Shown here: in pieces, positions 34,617 to 43,338 of the stretch | How positions within the stretch are numbered: position 1 is the first letter of the stretch | Layout of the letters: every line of letters starts with the position of its first letter | The notes under the pieces: generated by a model | What the model saw: the letters and a program-made list of their open reading frames with translations, nothing else | The model's database searches: none | Told to the model about the DNA's origin: nothing | Source of the DNA: Microbacterium sp. LWO12-1.2 | GTDB taxonomy: Bacteria; Actinomycetota; Actinomycetes; Actinomycetales; Microbacteriaceae | Assembly (NCBI RefSeq): GCF_040675875.1 | Contig: NZ_JBEGII010000001.1 | Coordinates: 930,001 to 994,000, forward strand | Reading direction: 5' to 3' | DNA length: 64,000 nt | Position numbers and translations under genes: made by a program

Positions 34617-35845
34617 CCACCTCCCATCGGATCCTCGGCGCACTTGCCGCGACCGGAGCCGCGGCGCTCGTCCTGAGCGGTTGCGTCGCCAAGAGCGACG
34701 TCGACGCCTCCGCGGCGTTCGATGTCTCCTCCACGGACGGCGACTGCGTCGTCTCGGACTCGACGGCCACCAGTGGCACCCTGACGTTCGCGGTCACCAA
34801 CGACACCGACCAGATCTCGGAGTTCTACCTGCTGGCCGAGGACGGACTGCGCATCGTCGGTGAGGTCGAGAACATCGCGCCGTCGGCATCGCGCACCCTC
34901 ACGGTCGTCGCGCAGCCGGGTGAGTACTTCACGCTGTGCAAGCCGGGAATGATCGGCGATGGTGTCGGCAAGGCGTCGTTCACGGTCACCGGAGATCGGG
35001 TGAGCGTCGACGGACCGGATGCCGAGCAGAAGCAGCAGGCCGTCGATCTGTACGCCGCGTTCGTCAAGGACCAGGTCGGCCAGCTCGTCCCCGCCGTCGA
35101 AGACTTCGTCGCCGCGTACGAGGCGGGCGACGACGAGACCGCCCGGGAACTCTTCCCGCTGACCCGTGCCTACTACGAGCGCATCGAGCCGGTCGCCGAG
35201 GCGCTCGGTGACCTCGATCCGCGCATCGACTACCGCGAGGTCGACGCCGTCGCCGAGGGACTCGACTGGACCGGCTTCCACCGCATCGAGAAGGACCTGT
35301 GGGTACCGGCGGAAGACGCACTGAACGCCGACGGCGAGACGCCGGCCTGGCAGGACTGGGCTCCGTCGACGCCGCAGGAGCGCGCCGACTTCGGCGACCT
35401 GCTCCTCGCCGATGTGCAGGAGCTCTACGACTACGTGCACTCCGATGACTTCACCACCGCGCTCGACGACCAGGGCATCGGCGGCATTTCGAACGGCGCG
35501 ATCGCGCTCCTCGACGAGGTCGCGACCGGAAAGATCTCCGGTGAGGAGGACTGGTGGTCCGGAACCGACCTCTACGACTTCGCGGCGAACGTCGAAGGAT
35601 CGAAGATGGCCTTCTCGCTCGTGCAGGACTTCGCGGCGGCCCAGGGCGACGACGGTGAGGCGCTCGTCGCCGAGATCGAGGACGGTTACGCCGCGCTCGA
35701 GACATCGCTCGCCGCGCACGGATCGCTGGCCGACGGCTTCGTCGGCTACACCGAGCTCACCGACGAGAACAAGCGCGAGTTCACCGATCTGATCAACGCC
35801 CTGGCCGAGCCGCTGTCGCAGCTCACCGGCACGGTGCTCGACTGA
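34613..35845 (+). CDS. efeO: EfeO iron-binding lipoprotein (cupredoxin plus M75 domain)
   Basis: The 410-residue protein has a lipobox LVLSGC with Cys24 as lipid anchor, so it is membrane-tethered outside the cell. An N-terminal cupredoxin-like domain (about 35-130, with Cys45 and Cys109) precedes the M75 domain, whose HxxE motif reads HRIE (His223-Glu226). It captures iron and passes it to EfeU. It overlaps efeU by ATGA, so the two are translationally coupled. Confidence 0.94.
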   Translation: MTTSHRILGALAATGAAALVLSGCVAKSDVDASAAFDVSSTDGDCVVSDSTATSGTLTFAVTNDTDQISEFYLLAEDGLRIVGEVENIAPSASRTLTVVAQPGEYFTLCKPGMIGDGVGKASFTVTGDRVSVDGPDAEQKQQAVDLYAAFVKDQVGQLVPAVEDFVAAYEAGDDETARELFPLTRAYYERIEPVAEALGDLDPRIDYREVDAVAEGLDWTGFHRIEKDLWVPAEDALNADGETPAWQDWAPSTPQERADFGDLLLADVQELYDYVHSDDFTTALDDQGIGGISNGAIALLDEVATGKISGEEDWWSGTDLYDFAANVEGSKMAFSLVQDFAAAQGDDGEALVAEIEDGYAALETSLAAHGSLADGFVGYTELTDENKREFTDLINALAEPLSQLTGTVLD

Positions 35846-35871
35846 TCCGCTGACGGGATACGATCACGCTC

Positions 35872-37185
35872 GTGAATGAACCAGAAGCGGATGCCGCAGC
35901 CGAACACGCGTCGAACGCGGAGCAGGCTGCGGCGTCCGCTCCGGCCGGTCTGAGCAGGCGAGGTCTCCTCGGGCTGGCGATCGGCGGAGGAGTCGCCGGC
36001 CTCGCCGTCGGAGCGGGTGCCGGGCTCGCCGGTGGGGTGGCGCTCGGGAGGGCGCGTGCGGGAGCGGACGCGCAGAACCCGTACGCCTTCTTCGGCGACC
36101 ACCAGGCCGGAATCACGACCGCGGTGCAGGATCACCTGCATTTCGCGTCGTTCGACATGATGCCGCGCACCGACCGCGACGACCTGATCTCCCTCCTGCA
36201 GGACTGGTCGTACGCGGCATCCCGCATGACGCAGGGACTCGAGGTCAGCGCGACGGGTGCTGTCGGAGGTCCCGCGGAGCAGCCGCCGGAGGACACCGGC
36301 GAGGCACTCGGTCTGCCCGCAGCGGGCCTCACCATCACCTTCGGTTTCGGCCCCGGATTGTTCGAGAACGAAGACGGCGACCGGTATGGGATCGCGGCGC
36401 TGCGCCCGAAGGGGCTCGAGCGCCTTCCCGCTTTCCTCGGTGACGACCTCGATCCGCAGGGCTCGCACGGCGACCTGTGCATCCAAGCCTGCGCTGACGA
36501 CCCGCAGGTCGCGGTGCACGCGATCCGCAACCTCAGCCGGATCGCTTTCGGGCGTGCGCGACTGCGCTGGTCGCAGCTCGGCTTCGGCAAGACCTCGCGC
36601 ACCACGGCATCCGCGGCCACCCCTCGCAATCTCTTCGGATTCAAGGACGGCACTGCGAACATCCTCGCCGACGACCAGAAGGCGCTGGACGCGCACGTGT
36701 GGGTCGCGGACGACGATGAGCCGACCTGGCTCGCCGGCGGCTCGTATCTCGTCGCGCGCAAGATCGCGATGCTGATAGAGACGTGGGACCGGGTACGTCT
36801 CTCCGAACAAGACACCATCATCGGCCGCGACAAGGGTGAGGGCGCTCCGCTCTCCGGCGGCGACGAGTTCACGGCTCCGAACTTCAGCGGGAAGTCCATC
36901 GATGCGAACAGCCACGTGCGGCTCGCGCATCCGGAGCAGAACGACGGCATCCGGATCCTGCGCCGCGGCTACAACTACGTCGACGGCAACAACGACCTCG
37001 GTCGCCTGGACGCCGGACTGTTCTTCCTGTCCTACCAGCGGGACCCCGCGCACTTCATCACACTGCAGCGGCGGCTGTCGACGGACCTGCTGAACGAGTA
37101 CATCCGCCACGTCGGGTCCGGGATCTGGGCGGTTCCTCGGGGGCCGCAGCCGGGTTCGTACGTCGGCGCCGAGCTGTTCGTGTAA
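35872..37185 (+). CDS. efeB: EfeB Dyp-type haem peroxidase, Tat-exported
   Basis: The 437-residue protein starts with a twin-arginine signal (SRRGLLG at 28-34, then a Gly/Ala-rich hydrophobic segment). The Dyp family motifs follow: FGFKDGTANI (the GXXDG motif) and the SHVRLAHP segment carrying the probable haem-ligand His. In EfeUOB it oxidises ferrous iron or processes haem outside the membrane. It starts at GTG, 26 bases after efeO, and completes the operon. Confidence 0.93.
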   Translation: MNEPEADAAAEHASNAEQAAASAPAGLSRRGLLGLAIGGGVAGLAVGAGAGLAGGVALGRARAGADAQNPYAFFGDHQAGITTAVQDHLHFASFDMMPRTDRDDLISLLQDWSYAASRMTQGLEVSATGAVGGPAEQPPEDTGEALGLPAAGLTITFGFGPGLFENEDGDRYGIAALRPKGLERLPAFLGDDLDPQGSHGDLCIQACADDPQVAVHAIRNLSRIAFGRARLRWSQLGFGKTSRTTASAATPRNLFGFKDGTANILADDQKALDAHVWVADDDEPTWLAGGSYLVARKIAMLIETWDRVRLSEQDTIIGRDKGEGAPLSGGDEFTAPNFSGKSIDANSHVRLAHPEQNDGIRILRRGYNYVDGNNDLGRLDAGLFFLSYQRDPAHFITLQRRLSTDLLNEYIRHVGSGIWAVPRGPQPGSYVGAELFV

Positions 37186-37199
37186 CCGGCGCGACGGGT

Positions 37200-38063
37200 T
37201 CAGGACTCCAGCGTCTCCACGACGAAGGCCGCCATCGCGTCGGCGCCGAGGTGGTCTCCCGCCGTGATGGTCACGACGGCGTCTGCCGCGAAGATGAGCA
37301 GCTGCCCATACGCGCCGTGGAGCCGCCAGGCGTCGCCGGGCCCACCCCATCCGGCAAGCGCGTAGCGGTCGTAGCCAGGGCTCTCACCGGCGATCACCCA
37401 CTCGGAGTGCATCGCGTCGATCCACTCCGGGGCCACCAGCTGACGCCCCTGCCAGAGGCCGCGATCGCGGATCAGTCGCCCGAGCCGGGCCATCTCCTCG
37501 GTCCGCAGTGCCACGCCGCCGCCGGCCACGATCCGGCCGTTCGGGCACCGCTCCCACTCGACCTGGTTCAGTCCGAGCGGGGCGAAAAGTCGAGGTTCCA
37601 GGTAAGCGGCGACATCGCCGACCTGCGTCTCTAGCACGCGCATGGCGGTGTAGGTGCTGGCGTTCGAGTACTGGAAGCGTCGCCCGGGCGTCGGTCGCCC
37701 GAGGAACTCCGTCGCGAGGTCCGGCCAGTCGGTCATCATCGTCTCCGACCAGGGAAGGTCGATGCCGCTCGTCATCGTCAGCAGGTGGCGGAGCGTGACC
37801 TGTTCGACTCCCGCGCCGAGGCTGAGCCCGTCCAGATACGACGCGACCGGCGCATCGAACGAGATGAGTCCGTCGTCCGCGGCGATCGCGGCGGCCATCA
37901 CGCAGATGCCCTTCGCGACCGACTGGATGTCTTCGCGGACATCCGGTGTCCACCGGTGCATTGCGATGTCCGCGCCGATCAGCACGTGGAGTCCGTGCGC
38001 ACCGAAGCCGGAGGACTCCGCCTCTCGCACGATGCGGTTACGGATCGTCTCAGCGCGGGTCAC
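37200..38063 (-). CDS. Beta-lactamase-fold serine hydrolase
   Basis: The 287-residue protein has the class C/penicillin-binding motifs Ser48-x-x-Lys51 (SVAKG), YSN, and a final HGAYGQ in place of KTG. It lacks a signal peptide, so it is probably a cytoplasmic esterase or peptidase rather than an antibiotic-resistance enzyme. It converges on efeB with 14 bases between stops and shares no obvious function with it. Confidence 0.82.
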   Translation of the reverse strand: MTRAETIRNRIVREAESSGFGAHGLHVLIGADIAMHRWTPDVREDIQSVAKGICVMAAAIAADDGLISFDAPVASYLDGLSLGAGVEQVTLRHLLTMTSGIDLPWSETMMTDWPDLATEFLGRPTPGRRFQYSNASTYTAMRVLETQVGDVAAYLEPRLFAPLGLNQVEWERCPNGRIVAGGGVALRTEEMARLGRLIRDRGLWQGRQLVAPEWIDAMHSEWVIAGESPGYDRYALAGWGGPGDAWRLHGAYGQLLIFAADAVVTITAGDHLGADAMAAFVVETLES

Positions 38064-38102
38064 CCTCTCACGCTACCCGGAGGCGCTGGTCCCGCGGCGC
38101 CG

Positions 38103-39236
38103 TCACGACCGCGGTCGGCGTGCTCCGGTGGGGTCGTTGCGGCTGCCCTCCCGCGAGGCGAGGGCAGGGTCGGCGAACAGCCACTTCGGACGCGGTTCGA
38201 CGAGCGGCCGGAACACGCGTCGGACCGGTTTCGTCGCCAGGGCCAGCGCGACGAGCACCGACAGGACGGTGACGAGGGGGAGCCAGAGCCAGGTCGGCTC
38301 CAGGTCGCGCAGGACCCCGGTCTCGCGGAAGGGGTAGAGCACGAAGGAGTGCAGCAGGAACACGTACATCGTGTACTGGCCGAACTTCGTCCACCAGTGC
38401 GTCCCGCGCGGGATCAGCGCGAAGAAGGCCGCGCTGAGCACGACCGCCAGCACCATCAGCGCGAGTCGGACACCACCGGCCCACCACTGCTCACCGCCCA
38501 GATCGGCGTAGGAGTCCTCGTAGAAGAGCCAGTGCCGCAGATCGGCGGCCTGCCAGACGGGCAGCCAGTTCCACGCGGCCCAGCCGGTGGCCGCAAGCAC
38601 CAGGACGGCGATCGCGCGCACCCACCACGGACGGAAGTCGAGAAGTCGGAAGCGGCTGACGATGTCGTGCTCGCGCAGCCACCACCCGAGAGCGAAGAAG
38701 GGCAGGAGTCCGAGCGTGCGCGACAACGAGAACGTGCTGTCGACGTTGGGCAGATAGCCGACACCCAGAGAGATCAGCACGGTCCAGGCCAGTGGCCAGC
38801 GCAGCAGCGCCAGGTACGGGAGCACCAGGCGGAAGATCCCGAGCGCGAGCAGGAACCACAGCGTCCACGATGGCTGGGTGATGTTCGGGTTCGCCTGGCC
38901 CTCGACCAGCCATTTCGTCAGGGTCCAGAGCAGTTCGAAGATCACGTAGGGGACGAGGATGTCGGTGATCACCCTGGCCATCTGCGTCTTGGTGGGGGAG
39001 CCGGACTTGGAGAAGTAGCCGGAGATGATCGCGAACGCCGGCATGTGGAAGGCGTACAGCGTGAGGTAGAACGCGAATGCGATGTCGGAGTCGTAGATGA
39101 GGCGCTGGATCGCGTGGCCGAGCACCACGAGCACGATGCACATGTAGCGCGCGTTGTCCCAGAAGGGCACGCGGCGCCGAGGCTTGGCGACCGCGCCCGT
39201 CGGGGGTCCTGCGATGTCCGCACCGGCGCTGTTCAT
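38103..39236 (-). CDS. Acyltransferase-3 family membrane protein (fucose-4-O-acetylase-like)
   Basis: The 377-residue protein has about ten membrane helices and starts with FWDNARYMCIVLVVLGHA, the acyltransferase-3 entry with its essential His. A second cluster FHMPAFAIISGYFSKSG follows in the usual place. These enzymes O-acetylate surface carbohydrates or other extracellular substrates. It stands alone on the minus strand and no polysaccharide genes adjoin it. Confidence 0.85.
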   Translation of the reverse strand: MNSAGADIAGPPTGAVAKPRRRVPFWDNARYMCIVLVVLGHAIQRLIYDSDIAFAFYLTLYAFHMPAFAIISGYFSKSGSPTKTQMARVITDILVPYVIFELLWTLTKWLVEGQANPNITQPSWTLWFLLALGIFRLVLPYLALLRWPLAWTVLISLGVGYLPNVDSTFSLSRTLGLLPFFALGWWLREHDIVSRFRLLDFRPWWVRAIAVLVLAATGWAAWNWLPVWQAADLRHWLFYEDSYADLGGEQWWAGGVRLALMVLAVVLSAAFFALIPRGTHWWTKFGQYTMYVFLLHSFVLYPFRETGVLRDLEPTWLWLPLVTVLSVLVALALATKPVRRVFRPLVEPRPKWLFADPALASREGSRNDPTGARRPRS

Positions 39237-39289
39237 CCTCCGAGGCTACTCGGGGAATAAAGTTGCTCGTGTCACGTTGACTCAGATAC

Positions 39290-39301
39290 ATTCAAATGAA
39301 T
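39290..39301. promoter_or_regulatory. Palindromic site ATTC-N4-GAAT upstream of the CE1758-type gene
   Basis: ATTC-AAAT-GAAT lies 46 bases before the start codon and just downstream of a TTGACT hexamer at 39277-39282 that could be a -35 element. A bound protein there would block the promoter. The same half-sites and spacing occur twice upstream of yceI at 28621-28646. Confidence 0.5.
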
Positions 39302-39346
39302 AGAAGCGGATGCGGAGTCATCCGATTCGGAGAAGACGGAGCAATC

Positions 39347-40579
39347 ATGAGCGAGCAGTCAGGCGCGCAGGCGATGCAGTTCGGCATCATGTCGGTCAGC
39401 GACATCACCCGCGATCCCACCACGGGAGTCACGCCCAGCGAGCAGGAGCGGATCAAGGCCACCCTGGCCATCGCGAAGCACAGCGAAGAGGTGGGCCTCG
39501 ACGTGTTCGCGATCGGCGAGCACCACAACCCGCCGTTCTGGTCGTCCAGCCCCACGACGTTCCTCGCCGCCCTCGCCGCGCAGACCGAGCGTCTCATCGT
39601 CTCGACGTCAACGACGCTGATCACGACGAACGACCCGGTGCGCATCGCCGAGGAGTACGCGATGCTCCAGCACGTGTCCGACGGCCGCATGGACCTCATG
39701 CTCGGTCGCGGCAACACCGGGCCGGTGTACCCCTGGTTCGGCCAGGACATCCGCCAGGGGCTCCCGCTCGCGATCGAGAACTACGCGCTGCTGCACAAGC
39801 TGTGGCGGGAGGACGTGGTCGACTGGGACGGCAAGTTCCGCACCCCGCTGCAGGGCTTCACCTCGACGCCCCGCCCCCTCGACGGCATCGCGCCGTTCGT
39901 GTGGCACGGATCGATCCGCACCCCGGAGATCGCCGAGCAGGCCGCGTACTACGGAGACGGCTTCTTCGCGAACAACATCTTCTGGCCCAAGGAGCACTAC
40001 CAGCGTCTGATCGAGCTGTACCGTCAGCGTTACGCGCACTACGGGCACGGCACGCCGGAGCAGGCGATCGTCGGACTCGGCGGTCAGGTGTTCATGGCAG
40101 CGAAGTCGCAGGACGCCGTGAACCGGTTCCGGCCGTACTTCGACAACGCGCCCGTCTACGGTCACGGTCCGAGCATGGAGGACTTCACGGAGATGACCCC
40201 GCTCACCGTGGGGTCGCCGCAGCAGGTCATCGATCGCTACGCCGCGATGCGCGAGCACTACGGCGACTATCAGCGTCAGCTCTTCCTGATCGATCACGCC
40301 GGCCTTCCCCTGAAGACGGTGCTCGAGCAGCTCGACATCCTGGGGTCCGAGGTCGTGCCGGTGCTGCGCAAGGAGCTGGCGAAGGACCGTCCGGCCGCCG
40401 TGCCCGACGCTCCGACGCACGCCGCGCGCGTGAAGGCCGAGTTCGGCGACGGGCCCACCCGTCAGGCGCGTCCCGGTGCCAACCGCGGGGACAACCTGAC
40501 CGGCGACTCCCCGTACCAGGATTCGCCCGCACCCGCACCCGCAGGCGCCGCGTTCGGTCTCAGCCGGAAGGAGGCCTGA
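39347..40579 (+). CDS. CE1758-family FMN-dependent luciferase-like monooxygenase
   Basis: The 410-residue protein is a TIM-barrel of the bacterial luciferase class: MQFGIMSVSDITRDPTTG, EVGLDVFAIGEHHNPPFWSSSP, and GRMDLMLGRGNTGPVYPWFG. It should use reduced FMN and oxygen. The C-terminus adds a Pro/Ala-rich polar tail. The ATG at 39347 has a GGAG site. The next gene, one base after its stop, is an FMN reductase that probably supplies the reduced flavin. Substrate unknown. Confidence 0.88.
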   Translation: MSEQSGAQAMQFGIMSVSDITRDPTTGVTPSEQERIKATLAIAKHSEEVGLDVFAIGEHHNPPFWSSSPTTFLAALAAQTERLIVSTSTTLITTNDPVRIAEEYAMLQHVSDGRMDLMLGRGNTGPVYPWFGQDIRQGLPLAIENYALLHKLWREDVVDWDGKFRTPLQGFTSTPRPLDGIAPFVWHGSIRTPEIAEQAAYYGDGFFANNIFWPKEHYQRLIELYRQRYAHYGHGTPEQAIVGLGGQVFMAAKSQDAVNRFRPYFDNAPVYGHGPSMEDFTEMTPLTVGSPQQVIDRYAAMREHYGDYQRQLFLIDHAGLPLKTVLEQLDILGSEVVPVLRKELAKDRPAAVPDAPTHAARVKAEFGDGPTRQARPGANRGDNLTGDSPYQDSPAPAPAGAAFGLSRKEA

Positions 40580-40580
40580 G

Positions 40581-41225
40581 ATGGCCACCCGCCGCATCGC
40601 GGTCATCTCCGCTGGGCTCTCCAACCCTTCATCGACGCGGATGCTCGCCGACCGCCTCGCGGCCGAGACCGTGAAGGCGCTCGCCGGGCACGACATCGAG
40701 GCCAGCGTCGACGTGATCGAGCTGCGCGACTACGCGCACGACATCACGAACAACCTGCTCACCGGCTTCGCGCCGCCCGCTCTGGAGACCGCGATCAACA
40801 CCGTGGTCTCCGCGGACGCGCTGATCGCCGTCACGCCGATCTTCTCCACGAGCTACAACGGATTGTTCAAGTCGTTCATCGACGTGCTCGACCCCGACGC
40901 GCTCACCGGCAAGCCCGTGCTCATCGGCGCCAATGCGGGCACGGCGCGGCACTCGCTCGCGATCGACTACGCCATCCGTCCGCTGTTCGCGTACCTGCAC
41001 GCCGAGGCCGTGTCGACGGGTGTCTTCGCCGCATCGAGCGACTGGGGTGGATCGGGAGACGATGTGGCTCCGCTGGCGAAGCGCGTCGAGAAGGGTGCGC
41101 GCGAGCTCGCCGAGGCGATCGCCCGTCGCGAGACCACCGCGGTGGTCGACCCGTACGACCCCGCGACCTATCTCGGCGAAGGACGCTCGTTCGGACACAT
41201 GCTCGGCGGTCTCGCCGGCGAGTGA
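40581..41225 (+). CDS. CE1759-family NADPH-dependent FMN reductase
   Basis: The 214-residue flavodoxin-fold protein starts RRIAVISAGLSNPSSTRMLADRL, the FMN-phosphate-binding loop, and has TPIFSTSYNGLFKSFIDVLD in the middle, as in NADPH-dependent FMN reductases. It begins one base after the monooxygenase gene, so the pair is coupled. It likely feeds FMNH2 to its partner. Confidence 0.9.
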   Translation: MATRRIAVISAGLSNPSSTRMLADRLAAETVKALAGHDIEASVDVIELRDYAHDITNNLLTGFAPPALETAINTVVSADALIAVTPIFSTSYNGLFKSFIDVLDPDALTGKPVLIGANAGTARHSLAIDYAIRPLFAYLHAEAVSTGVFAASSDWGGSGDDVAPLAKRVEKGARELAEAIARRETTAVVDPYDPATYLGEGRSFGHMLGGLAGE

Positions 41226-41280
41226 TCGTGCGGGGCATGACGCCGTCGACAATGTCCGAGGGGCATCGTACGGTGGCGTC

Positions 41281-42633
41281 ATGTCCCGTTTCACTGCACT
41301 TGACGACGTCCGTGGCGCGCTGACCGGAGGTCTCGTCCTCCCGCACGATGCGGCTTTCGACGAGGCGCGCCGTCCGTGGAATCTCGCCATCACGCAGAGC
41401 CCCGCGGCCGTGGCCACGCCCGTCGATATCGCAGATCTGAGAACACTCCTGCGGGCCGCGGCCGATCTCGGCGCGCAGGTCGCTGTCCAGCCCGGCGGTC
41501 ACGGGGCCTCGGGCGACCTGGTCGATGCGCTGCTGGTGCGCATGTCGGGCTTCGATGAGCTCGACATCGACCTCGAACGCGGAACGGCCCGCATCGGCGC
41601 CGGTGTGCGCTGGGGTCGCGTGGTCGACGCTCTCGAAGGCACGCGGTGGGTGGCGCCCGCTGGTACGAGTCCCGTGGTCACCGCGACGGGCTACACGCTC
41701 GGCGGTGGGCACTCCTGGTTCAGCCGCACCGCGGGCCTCGGGTCCGACAATCTCCGCGCGGCGTGGGTGATGCGCACGGACGGCACGCACGAGCGCGTCG
41801 ACGACGAGACCGATCCCGACCTGATGTGGGCGCTGCGCGGTGCCGGTGGCATCGTCGGCGTGGTCACCGCCCTCGAGATCGATCTCGTTCCCGCTCCGTC
41901 GCTGTGGGGTGCGTCGCTCGTGTTCGACGCGTCGGACGCGACAGCCGTGCTCCGTGCGGTGCGCGACCTCTCCGCCGACGCACCAGCGACGTTGAACGTC
42001 TTCACGAACTCGATGCGGATGCCCGACGTGCCCCTGTTGCCGCCTGAGATCCGTGGGCAGAGCTTCGTGACGGTGCAGGCTGTGTCGACGCAGGGGAGCG
42101 CTGACACGCTGCTCGGCGCGATACGATCCGCCGGCGCCGTGCGTCGTGAGCAGTCAGGGCCGACCTCACCGGCCGTCCTGAGCGCGCAGTCGAACGAGCC
42201 GACCGAACCGACGGCCAGCCGAGGAGCTTCCGTCGCTCTGCGCACGCTCGACGATGCCGTGATCGACGACCTGATCGCCTATCGGGATCGACCTGAGCAG
42301 GCATCGATCATCGGCATCGACATCCGCATGCTCGGTGGAGCACTCGATGCCCCGCGGAGGGCCGGCTTCGCCTCTCTGCAGGGCGTGGGGTGGATCGTGT
42401 ATGCGCTCGCCCCGCTGTTCCCCGGTGCTCCGAGTGGGCCGGGAGACGCCAGCTTGTCGGGTTTCCGTGAGCTCCTCGCTCACGGAAAGGCGGAGCGTAC
42501 GGTGCCGACGTTCCTCAGCCCGGGGCAGTCCCTGGATCACGCCGCCCCTGCCCTCGAGGTCGCGCGGCTGCGCGAGCTGCGGATGAGGGTCGATCCGTCA
42601 GCCCTGCTTCACGAGGGACGGCTCCCGCGCTGA
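41281..42633 (+). CDS. FAD-binding oxidoreductase (6-hydroxynicotine oxidase/BBE type)
   Basis: The 450-residue protein has a PCMH-type FAD-binding domain with PGGHGASGD near residues 71-79. His74 is at the position that forms the 8-alpha-histidyl FAD bond in 6-hydroxy-D-nicotine oxidase. TGYTLGGGHSWFSR follows. The C-terminus has a short berberine-bridge-like segment. It lies 55 bases after the FMN reductase on the same strand and could be co-transcribed. Substrate unknown; covalent flavin is inferred only. Confidence 0.82.
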   Translation: MSRFTALDDVRGALTGGLVLPHDAAFDEARRPWNLAITQSPAAVATPVDIADLRTLLRAAADLGAQVAVQPGGHGASGDLVDALLVRMSGFDELDIDLERGTARIGAGVRWGRVVDALEGTRWVAPAGTSPVVTATGYTLGGGHSWFSRTAGLGSDNLRAAWVMRTDGTHERVDDETDPDLMWALRGAGGIVGVVTALEIDLVPAPSLWGASLVFDASDATAVLRAVRDLSADAPATLNVFTNSMRMPDVPLLPPEIRGQSFVTVQAVSTQGSADTLLGAIRSAGAVRREQSGPTSPAVLSAQSNEPTEPTASRGASVALRTLDDAVIDDLIAYRDRPEQASIIGIDIRMLGGALDAPRRAGFASLQGVGWIVYALAPLFPGAPSGPGDASLSGFRELLAHGKAERTVPTFLSPGQSLDHAAPALEVARLRELRMRVDPSALLHEGRLPR

Positions 42634-42663
42634 TCTCGGTCGGTCCGGGCGGGCTCTTCGGCG

Positions 42664-43338
42664 CTACTTCCAGCGGTACTCGGTCTCTGGACGACCACGC
42701 GCGCCGTAGCGCGCGTCACGCAGCACCAGGCCTTCAGACGCGAGGTGCTCCAGGTAGCGGCGCACCGCGACACGTGACATGCCGAGGTGTTCGGCGGCCT
42801 CCGCGGCTGAGACCGGTCCCGCGGAGCGAACCTCCGCGGTGACGCGCTCCAGCGACGTCGAGGAGAGTCCTTTCGGCAGCGTGATCGCGCCGGTCGCGCG
42901 TCCGAGCAGCGCATCGATCTCGGCCTGCGTCGCCTGCCCTGCGGTCGCGGTCGCCTGGTCTCTGTGCTCCCGGTACTGGGCCATCCGTTCCGCGAACACC
43001 GCGAACGGGAACGGCTTGACCAGGTACTGGAAGACCCCGAGCGCCGCCATCTGACGCACCGTCTCCGCGTCGCGCACCCCTGTGATGGCGATCACGTCGA
43101 CCGCGGCCGCTCGTGCCCTGAGGGTGCGCAGCACGTCGAGGCCGGAACCGTCGGGCATCGTGACGTCGAGTAGCACCAGGTCGAATGCGTCGGGGCCGGG
43201 TCTGTCGAGCACGGCGGTCACGGCGGCGCGCGCTCCTGCGCACTCTCCGGCGACCACGAAACCGTCGAGCCGCGCCACGTAGTTCCGGTGCAGTTCGAGC
43301 GTGAGGGCATCGTCATCGACGAGAAGCGTGCGGATCAT
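42664..43338 (-). CDS. CitB/DctR-type response regulator
   Basis: The 224-residue protein has an N-terminal receiver domain with acid pocket VDDD and phospho-acceptor Asp58 in LLDVTMPDG, and Lys in YLVKPF. A C-terminal helix-turn-helix (VSAAEAAEHLGMSRVAVRRYLEHLASEG) is of the CitB/DcuR type. It overlaps the histidine kinase gene by four bases (ATGA). With the divergent dicarboxylate permease it probably forms a carboxylate-sensing circuit. Confidence 0.92.
   Translation of the reverse strand: MIRTLLVDDDALTLELHRNYVARLDGFVVAGECAGARAAVTAVLDRPGPDAFDLVLLDVTMPDGSGLDVLRTLRARAAAVDVIAITGVRDAETVRQMAALGVFQYLVKPFPFAVFAERMAQYREHRDQATATAGQATQAEIDALLGRATGAITLPKGLSSTSLERVTAEVRSAGPVSAAEAAEHLGMSRVAVRRYLEHLASEGLVLRDARYGARGRPETEYRWK

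Noticed and set aside
37200..38063. Antibiotic-resistance beta-lactamase
   Set aside because: It has the serine hydrolase motifs but no signal peptide and ends HGAYG rather than KTG; esterase or peptidase activity is more likely.
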